Assembly (NCBI GenBank): GCA_016706225.1
Contig: JADJKB010000021.1
Span: forward strand, 868,001-932,000
DNA: 64,000 nt
Reading direction: 5' to 3'
From: Myxococcales bacterium
GTDB taxonomy: Bacteria > Myxococcota_A > Polyangia > Polyangiales > Polyangiaceae
Shown piece after piece: positions 59,045-64,000 of this stretch; the stretch's first letter is position 1; each line of letters begins with the position of its first letter. The position numbers and the translations under genes were made by a program. The notes under the pieces were generated by a model. It did no database searches. It saw only the letters and a list, made by a program, of their open reading frames with translations, and was not told the DNA's origin.

Positions 59045-59674
59045 GTGCCCTTGGAACTTACAACCGGCGTTTTCGTGGCGGCCCTTCCCAACCGAGGTGA
59101 AAAGCTCGACGGCGTGTCAGTCGAACACGAGCTGATCGCCCGCGCGCTCGACGGCGACGGAAAGGCGTTCGCCACGCTGGTCGAACCCCATCTCAGCTTG
59201 CTCTACCGCATCGCAGCCCGCGCCTGCGGCGACCGCAGCTTGGCAGAAGATGCGGTGCAGGACGCCCTGGCCCTCACCCATGAACGTCTGGCCCGATACC
59301 AGCCCGGCACTTCGTTCCGCGCGTTTCTCGCAGCCCACGCCGTGCGAAGGGCACAGACGCTGCTCAGAGGCGAGCGCCGCCGCCGCGTGCGCGAGGAGTC
59401 GGCCGACGCACCGGAGAACCTGCCCGGACCCGCGGAGCTGGTGCGCGCGGCCCATGCCGCTCGGCGAGTCCGCGACGCGCTCGCCACCTTGCCGGAGAAG
59501 CGGCGCAGTGTCGCCATGCTACGCCTCGACGCGGGCTTGTCCTACGCCGAGATCGCGGAAGCAGTCGGCACTACGGAAGGCTCCGCGCGAGTGCTCGTGC
59601 ACATGGCCATGAAGGAGCTCCGGAGCGAGCTTGCCGATCTCGTGGCCGGAGAGGAAAGTTCGGTGCAGTCATGA
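59045..59674 (+). CDS. ECF-type sigma factor, first gene of a sensory operon
   Basis: 209 residues from GTG 59045; GTG 59114 ('VSVEHELIARAL') is a possible later start. Region 2: 'ATLVEPHLSLLYRIAARACGDRSLAEDAVQDALALTHERLARYQPG' (in pieces); region 4: 'LPEKRRSVAMLRLDAGLSYAEIAEAVGTTEGSARVLVHMAMKEL' (in pieces). The stop overlaps the next start (ATGA). It is followed by a small membrane protein and a periplasmic Spy-like protein, so it is probably released on envelope or metal stress and should recognise a -35 GAAC-like promoter, possibly its own. Confidence 0.88.
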   Translation: MPLELTTGVFVAALPNRGEKLDGVSVEHELIARALDGDGKAFATLVEPHLSLLYRIAARACGDRSLAEDAVQDALALTHERLARYQPGTSFRAFLAAHAVRRAQTLLRGERRRRVREESADAPENLPGPAELVRAAHAARRVRDALATLPEKRRSVAMLRLDAGLSYAEIAEAVGTTEGSARVLVHMAMKELRSELADLVAGEESSVQS

Positions 59675-60165
59675 CCCCCCCCGACCGCGAACGAGACGAA
59701 GCCGAGCTCGCTGCGCTCTTCGACGAGACTGCCGAGGCGCCGGACGGTATGCAGCTGACCAAGCTGCGCGCACGCGCCGCCGACGTCCCCGGTCGCCGGC
59801 GTCGCAGTCGCTGGCTGGCATTCGCCCCGATTTTTGCGGTATTTGCCGGAGCACTCGCGGTGGTCGTCTATCGCGGCGGGCCGAGCGAGGTCGAGACCGC
59901 TCGCACCACGGCCACCACCACCGAGTCCCCCGTCGCACCCTCGCCCTCATCGGTGGGACACCCTCCCGAAGCTCTGCAGCCCCAGCAACTGGCGGCGACG
60001 GAGGAACCCGACGCGGACCTCGAAGAGAGCGCTCCGGTCGCCGGCCTCGCTGCCCCCGATGATGGGCTCGGCATGGATGGGCTGTCGGCTCCGGGTGACG
60101 ACGCAGACGAACGCGAGCTCGACCGCTGGTTGGCGGCCGCAGACTCGTATCTTGGAGGTGGTTGA
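59671..60165 (+). CDS. Single-pass membrane protein, candidate anti-sigma factor
   Basis: 164 residues from ATG 59671. Cytoplasmic N-terminus of about 45 residues rich in Glu, Asp and Arg ('DRERDEAELAALFDETAEAPDG', in pieces), one membrane helix (about 48-68, 'WLAFAPIFAVFAGALAVVVY'), then a Thr/Pro/Ser/Asp-rich periplasmic segment. There is no zinc-binding HxxxCxxC motif of ZAS anti-sigma factors. The position between the sigma and sensor genes, with four-base and one-base overlaps, makes anti-sigma function the best guess. Confidence 0.65.
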   Translation: MTPPDRERDEAELAALFDETAEAPDGMQLTKLRARAADVPGRRRRSRWLAFAPIFAVFAGALAVVVYRGGPSEVETARTTATTTESPVAPSPSSVGHPPEALQPQQLAATEEPDADLEESAPVAGLAAPDDGLGMDGLSAPGDDADERELDRWLAAADSYLGGG

Positions 60166-60632
60166 TGCACCGCATGCTGGTCCAATGTGTGTTGGCGCTC
60201 GTGTTGCTCTTCGCGGTCTCACCTGTTCACGCCGAGGGCAAGGCGGCCGAGGAGAAACGCGCAAAGGTTCAGCAGCGCCTGAAACAGCTCAAGACGCGCG
60301 TGCTCCGTCAGGAAGTCGGCCTCGACGAGAAGAAGGCCGACCAGGTCCAGAAGATCTTGACCAAGTACGAGCCCGAAAGAGTCAAGCTGCAGCGCCAGCA
60401 CCGGGACTACCGACGCGCCCTCCGCGATCTACTGAAAGCCGACAGCAACGACGACGCGGAGTACAAGAAGAACATCGAAGGGTTTCGCAGCACCCAGAAG
60501 AAGCTCAATGCGGTCCGTGACAAGGAAATGGACGAGGTCGCAAAGCTGATCACGCCGAAGCAGCAGGCCAAGCTCTACGCCGCCGTGGAACGGCTGCGCC
60601 GCAAGTTTGCGCGGGCGCGCCAAGACGACTGA
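60165..60632 (+). CDS. Periplasmic Spy/CpxP-like (metal-sensor-type) protein
   Basis: 155 residues from ATG 60165, which overlaps the preceding stop (TGATG); GGAGG lies 7 bases upstream. A signal peptide (cleavage after SPVHA) leads to an all-helical, highly charged chain: 'EEKRAKVQQRLKQLKTRVLRQE' (in pieces) and 'EVAKLITPKQQAKLYAAVERLRRK', with an LTxxQ-like box (LITPKQ) of the Spy/CpxP/ZraP superfamily. Members bind metals or misfolded proteins in the periplasm. Together with the sigma factor and membrane protein it forms a layout like the CnrYXH metal-response system. Confidence 0.78.
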   Translation: MHRMLVQCVLALVLLFAVSPVHAEGKAAEEKRAKVQQRLKQLKTRVLRQEVGLDEKKADQVQKILTKYEPERVKLQRQHRDYRRALRDLLKADSNDDAEYKKNIEGFRSTQKKLNAVRDKEMDEVAKLITPKQQAKLYAAVERLRRKFARARQDD

Positions 60633-60680
60633 CGAGCCCGCGTCCCCAAGCAATTTCCCCGCGCGCCCCCGCGCCTTGCA

Positions 60681-60698
60681 GTTCAAGCGGTCTTGAAC
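60681..60698 (+). promoter_or_regulatory. Palindromic operator upstream of the polyprenyl-synthase operon
   Basis: Perfect 7-bp arms GTTCAAG and CTTGAAC around CGGT, 13 bases before the ATG at 60712. The second gene of the operon codes for a GbsR/MarR-type regulator, which is the likely binder, giving negative autoregulation. Confidence 0.6.
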
Positions 60699-60711
60699 TA
60701 CATGCCCGTCA

Positions 60712-61701
60712 ATGAGCATGAGCGCCGTCGAAACGGCACGGGCTGCCGCTCGCGAGCGGGTGGACTTGGGGGAGATCGAGCGGGCGCTCGAGCAGGAGCT
60801 CGACGGACCGGCAACGGGTCTCATGAAGGCCGCCGAGCGGCACCTGTGCATCACACACGGTGCCAAGCGGGCGCGCCCCCAGCTGGTGTTGCTCTTGGGG
60901 CAGGTCGCCGGCGCACCGCAGGAGGGCCTGGTCGACGCGGCCGTCGCCGTCGAGCTGATCCACTCCGCCAGCTTGCTCCACGACGACGTCGTCGACGAGG
61001 GAGAGCTTCGGCGTGGGCTGCCGACAGTCAACGCGCGCCACGGCAACGTCGTCGCTGTGCTTGCCGGGGACCACCTCTTGTCGCGTGCCCTGGTTCGCTT
61101 GGCCCGATACCCGCAGGCACTCAGCACCCGAGCGGCTGAAGTCGTGGCGGAAATGGCCCGCGCAGCGGTGCGCGAAGTCGAGGTGCGCGGTGACGCCTCG
61201 TTGTCGACCAGCGGTTGGCGCGAGGTCGCGATGGGGAAGACCGCGGCTCTGTTCGGCTTGTGTGGGTTCGCAGCGGGCATTCTCTCGGGAGACCTGGCAC
61301 GGGCGCGCCGCTTCGAGGCGGCGGCGCGCAGCCTGGGCATGGCCTTTCAGATGCAGGACGACCTGGGAGATCTGGTGGACCAGAACCAAGATCGCTACGG
61401 CGACATCAAGGAGCGAAACCCCTCACTGCCGGTGCTCTTTGCGTGCGAGGAGCACCCGGAGCTGGGGACGCGTTTCGCAAAGGCCTGGCGCTCGCTTCCG
61501 GTCTCGATGGACGTCGCGCGCGAGCTCGGAGAGGCCGTGCTCGACACACGCGCCGTGGACCGCACCCTCGACGCGGTCTTGCGTGACGTCGCTGAAGCAA
61601 GGACCGCCCTGGCGCCGGACTCCGGTCACCCCGCGGTCGATTTGATCTGGGCCTTCGCCGAATCGCTGCTGTCGGATCCACGGCGCGCGAGGAAAGCGTG
61701 A
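60712..61701 (+). CDS. Polyprenyl diphosphate synthase (trans-isoprenyl type)
   Basis: 329 residues. The first Asp-rich motif is Asp91-Asp92-x-x-Asp95 in 'ASLLHDDVVDEGELRRG', the second Asp216-Asp217-x-x-Asp220 in 'QMQDDLGDLVD'; 'GAKRARPQL' is the GxxxRP motif for isopentenyl diphosphate. The residues before the first motif are small or aliphatic rather than aromatic, which favours long-chain products such as those for quinone side chains over short ones. ATG 60712 follows a palindromic operator. The stop overlaps the regulator gene start (GTGA). Cytoplasmic. Confidence 0.93.
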   Translation: MSMSAVETARAAARERVDLGEIERALEQELDGPATGLMKAAERHLCITHGAKRARPQLVLLLGQVAGAPQEGLVDAAVAVELIHSASLLHDDVVDEGELRRGLPTVNARHGNVVAVLAGDHLLSRALVRLARYPQALSTRAAEVVAEMARAAVREVEVRGDASLSTSGWREVAMGKTAALFGLCGFAAGILSGDLARARRFEAAARSLGMAFQMQDDLGDLVDQNQDRYGDIKERNPSLPVLFACEEHPELGTRFAKAWRSLPVSMDVARELGEAVLDTRAVDRTLDAVLRDVAEARTALAPDSGHPAVDLIWAFAESLLSDPRRARKA

Positions 61702-62297
61702 AACACCCTCGTTCCGCCGCCCGCCCGGCCGGTGCGACGCTGACGGAGTGGGAGGCGCTGGTGGTCGACGCCGTCGGGACGGTGATCGAGTTCTGGCGCT
61801 TCAAGCGCAACCAGGGCCGCGTCTGGGCACTCTTGTACTTGCGAGGCCGCCCCATGACGGCCCTGGAGCTGCAAGACGCGCTCGAGCTCTCCAAGGGTGC
61901 GGTGTCCATGGTGACCCGCGAGCTCGAGCAGTGGGGAGTGGTGAGCCGCGTGCGCGCGCCCGAGGACGCGTCGTGGCACTTCCGGGCCGAGACGGCCCTG
62001 ATGAAGATGCTCGGCCGCGTCATCGAAGAGCGTGAGGCGCGGCTGGTGCATGGGGTGAAGCTCGATCTCGAGCGCGCCGAGCGCCTGGCCCGCGCGTCCG
62101 GCGACGTGTCACCCGACGTGCTCGTCCGCCTGCAGCGCATGAAGACCCTCGCAGGGTTGATCGACCGCGCGGTCCGGGGCTTCCTGCACACCGCACGGCT
62201 CGACGTCGGCGAGGCGCGCACCGTGCTGTCCGGGGCGATGCCGCTCCGGCGTCCCCGACGCTCGGCGTCCGAGTCTGCTCGCCTCAGTCCTGAATGA
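61698..62297 (+). CDS. GbsR/MarR-family transcriptional regulator
   Basis: 199 residues from GTG 61698, overlapping the preceding stop by four bases. Winged helix-turn-helix: 'GRVWALLYLRGRPMTALELQDALELSKGAVSMVTRELEQWGVVSRVR' (in pieces), typical of the GbsR group, which regulates choline and osmoprotectant genes in Bacillus but is mostly uncharacterised in myxobacteria. The C-terminal helices probably mediate dimerisation and ligand sensing. Likely represses its own operon through the GTTCAAG/CTTGAAC palindrome at 60681. It overlaps the convergent transporter gene by 14 bases. Confidence 0.85.
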   Translation: MKHPRSAARPAGATLTEWEALVVDAVGTVIEFWRFKRNQGRVWALLYLRGRPMTALELQDALELSKGAVSMVTRELEQWGVVSRVRAPEDASWHFRAETALMKMLGRVIEEREARLVHGVKLDLERAERLARASGDVSPDVLVRLQRMKTLAGLIDRAVRGFLHTARLDVGEARTVLSGAMPLRRPRRSASESARLSPE

Positions 62298-63960
62298 AAT
62301 CTTGCTGCTTGTAGAAGTACGCACGCACACCAAACAGTGCGCCCGCGCCCGCCATGAGTCCGGCGAACAGCCAGAAGAACTGGGCCTCCGGTAGCTTGAT
62401 GGTCGAGATCACCGAGACCAGGACGTTGCCCGCCGCAACGGTGAGCAACCAGAACCCCATGATGGTGCTCTTCATGCGCTTGGGCGCCTGAGTGTAGGCG
62501 AACTCCAACCCCGTGACACTCACCAGCACCTCGGCCAGCGTGATGATCAGGTAAGGGATCAGTTGCCACTCGATGGCCACCTTGCCCGGTCCCTCGACAT
62601 CGATGCGCTGCTGAATCAACGCCACCGCGACGAACGACGCTGACGCCACCAGCATGCCGGCGGTCATGCGGCGGAGCGGCGTGGCCTTCACACCGAGCTT
62701 CTCCACGAGCGGATAGAGCCCGTAGTTCAGGATCGGGATCAGCATCATCACCATCAATGGATTCAGGGCGGCGACCTGCTGCGGGTCGATGGGGTCCGAA
62801 CCAAAGAGCGGGACGACGCGTTCCATGGCCTTGGCCTGAATCACCCACGACGAGCCGTGCTGATCGAACAGCGCCCAGAAGAGGCTCACCAGGAAGAAGA
62901 CGGTCATGATGGCCAGCACCGCGACCGGCCCCTCCACCGTGCCGATGCCAAAGTGCCGCACCGCGGGGCCGAAAAAGCGGCTCTCGGAGAGCTTCTTGCG
63001 CCGGGCGCGCACCTCCGCCGTCAGCTCCGGACTGGCGGCGTTCTCGTCCGCAGCGTCGCCATCGGCCAAGGCCGGCGCCTGGGATTTGTCGCCGCCAAAG
63101 TAGCGTTTGATCGCGAACCAGAGCACCGCCAAAAAGCCATCATCCGGCTGTTTGCGCTGTCGGATCTCGAACAGCACAAAACCGATGCCGAGGTGCACGA
63201 GGGTCGCCGAGACCTGGACCCAGAGTGGCTTGGTTGCAGTGAAAAAGAAGTGACCGACGGACATGAACAGCGCCGTCGAACTGAGGGTGTCCAGAAGCCC
63301 GATGGTTCCGCCCGGCCTGGCAGGCACATGCACGAACTTGTGACGCCCCAGCCAGAACACGAACGTCGCGATGGCCATCAAGACACCCGGGACGCCGAAG
63401 GCGATGCTGATGCCAAAGCGCTTCCAGAGCCACGGAATCATCAGCGTCGCAAAGAAGCTGCCGAAGTTGATGATGAAATAGAACGCCTGGTACACCGTTC
63501 TGACGCGAAACCAGTTCGAACGTCCGAACTGGTCGCCGACGTTGGCCGAGACACACGGTTTGATTCCGCCCGAACCCACGGCGATGAGGCCGAGGCCGAG
63601 CCAGAGTCCCCACACCGAGCCCTCGCCGAGTGCGAGCACGGCGTGTCCCGCGGTGTACACCAAGGAAAGCCAGAAAATCGTGCGATACTTGCCGATCAAG
63701 CGGTCGGCCAAGATGGCGCCGATCATCGGAAACGCGTACACGGCGGCCACGAACAGGTGGTAGTGCTCCTTGGCGAAGTCCTTGGGCGCCGACTCGAACA
63801 GCGGGTGGTGTTTGTAGAGCACGTCCGCCATGTACAAGGTCAGGATCGAGCGCATGCCGTAGAAGCTGAAGCGCTCACAGCCTTCGTTGCCGATGATGTA
63901 CGGGACACCAGGCGGCCAGCCCTTGGTCTCCTGATCCGGATGTGTTCGCCAGTTCGACAT
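62284..63960 (-). CDS. POT/PTR-family oligopeptide transporter (second)
   Basis: 558 residues, about 12-14 membrane helices. 'GNEGCERFSFYGMRSIL' matches the ExxERFxYYG motif, 'VYAFPMIGAILADRLIGKYRTI' in pieces the MFS motif, and 'GSGGIKPCVSANVGDQF' the POT signature. A soluble stretch between helices 6 and 7 (about residues 280-330, with 'ADENAASPELTAEVRARRKK') is longer than in the first copy. Proton-coupled import of small peptides is expected. It ends overlapping the GbsR-type gene by 14 bases on the opposite strand; the start codon at 63960 lies 40 bases from the window edge. Confidence 0.9.
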   Translation of the reverse strand: MSNWRTHPDQETKGWPPGVPYIIGNEGCERFSFYGMRSILTLYMADVLYKHHPLFESAPKDFAKEHYHLFVAAVYAFPMIGAILADRLIGKYRTIFWLSLVYTAGHAVLALGEGSVWGLWLGLGLIAVGSGGIKPCVSANVGDQFGRSNWFRVRTVYQAFYFIINFGSFFATLMIPWLWKRFGISIAFGVPGVLMAIATFVFWLGRHKFVHVPARPGGTIGLLDTLSSTALFMSVGHFFFTATKPLWVQVSATLVHLGIGFVLFEIRQRKQPDDGFLAVLWFAIKRYFGGDKSQAPALADGDAADENAASPELTAEVRARRKKLSESRFFGPAVRHFGIGTVEGPVAVLAIMTVFFLVSLFWALFDQHGSSWVIQAKAMERVVPLFGSDPIDPQQVAALNPLMVMMLIPILNYGLYPLVEKLGVKATPLRRMTAGMLVASASFVAVALIQQRIDVEGPGKVAIEWQLIPYLIITLAEVLVSVTGLEFAYTQAPKRMKSTIMGFWLLTVAAGNVLVSVISTIKLPEAQFFWLFAGLMAGAGALFGVRAYFYKQQDFIQD

Positions 63961-64000
63961 GAGGCGGGCATCTTGCCCGGCTCATTCGCGTCCGCCAAGG

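Overview
This is a high-GC (roughly two-thirds G+C), gene-dense bacterial chromosome segment that reads as a member of the Myxococcota, most likely class Polyangia (Sorangium/Polyangiaceae-like). The evidence is a MYXO-CTERM-like sorting tail on a DUF2330 protein (14987-16765), an unusually large number of lipoproteins in which a lipobox is followed by a long Gly/Ser-rich linker, AgmX/PglI-like and AsmA-like envelope proteins, an S46 peptidase, many ECF-type regulators, and very frequent GTG/TTG starts with ATGA, GTGA or TGATG gene overlaps. The taxonomic call is an inference; there is no rRNA or tRNA in the window.

Layout. 1-717: 3' end of RNase D. 827-3977 (minus): Gly-rich lipoprotein, deoxyhypusine-synthase-like enzyme, FadL/OmpP1 porin. 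4157-8316 (plus): lipoprotein, then a secreted protein-arginine deiminase with a somatomedin-B domain, translationally coupled to a periplasmic HEAT-repeat protein. 8367-10475 (minus): PPC/DUF296 protein, fructosamine kinase and low-molecular-weight phosphatase (a protein-deglycation pair). 10564-18790: small lipoproteins, S46 dipeptidyl-peptidase, two SDR enzymes, DUF2330 protein, a Gly-rich lectin-fold lipoprotein. 18921-19068: a 148-bp MITE-like element inserted at the stop codon of greB. 19068-25275: greB, AsmA-like protein, DUF4139-like protein, malic enzyme. 25456-32001: a KimA/KUP-like permease with two USP domains, a GST coupled to a two-CxxC ECF sigma factor, gpsA and an FGGY kinase. 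32002-33649: a hairpin-rich spacer, then an ArsR-type regulator with a visible, apparently leaderless promoter/operator and its probable target, a quinone reductase. 33659-38469: signal peptidase, pyrophosphatase, AgmX-like lipoprotein, cytochrome c, and an outer-membrane protein behind a Fur-like box.

38641-46241: acyl-CoA ligase, methyltransferase, SCP-x-type thiolase, tandem six-Cys lipoproteins, GluQ-RS and a Tat-exported archaemetzincin. 46260-52671: MiaE-like hydroxylase, metallophosphoesterase, POT transporter, site-2 protease with CBS domains, a lipin/LNS2-like HAD lipoprotein and a divergent esterase. 52632-58959: amidase, NUDIX, MATE, alpha/beta hydrolase, FAD oxidoreductase, dienoyl-CoA isomerase. 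59045-63960: an ECF sigma/membrane protein/periplasmic Spy-like sensor operon, a polyprenyl synthase with its GbsR/MarR-type regulator and a palindromic operator, and a second POT transporter.

Most of the window is ordinary housekeeping and lipid/envelope metabolism. The most notable items are eukaryote-like enzymes displayed as lipoproteins (arginine deiminase with somatomedin-B; lipin-like LNS2 phosphatase), an exported archaemetzincin lacking one zinc-site cysteine, the MITE that keeps the greB stop codon intact, and several regulator-operator pairs readable directly in the DNA.
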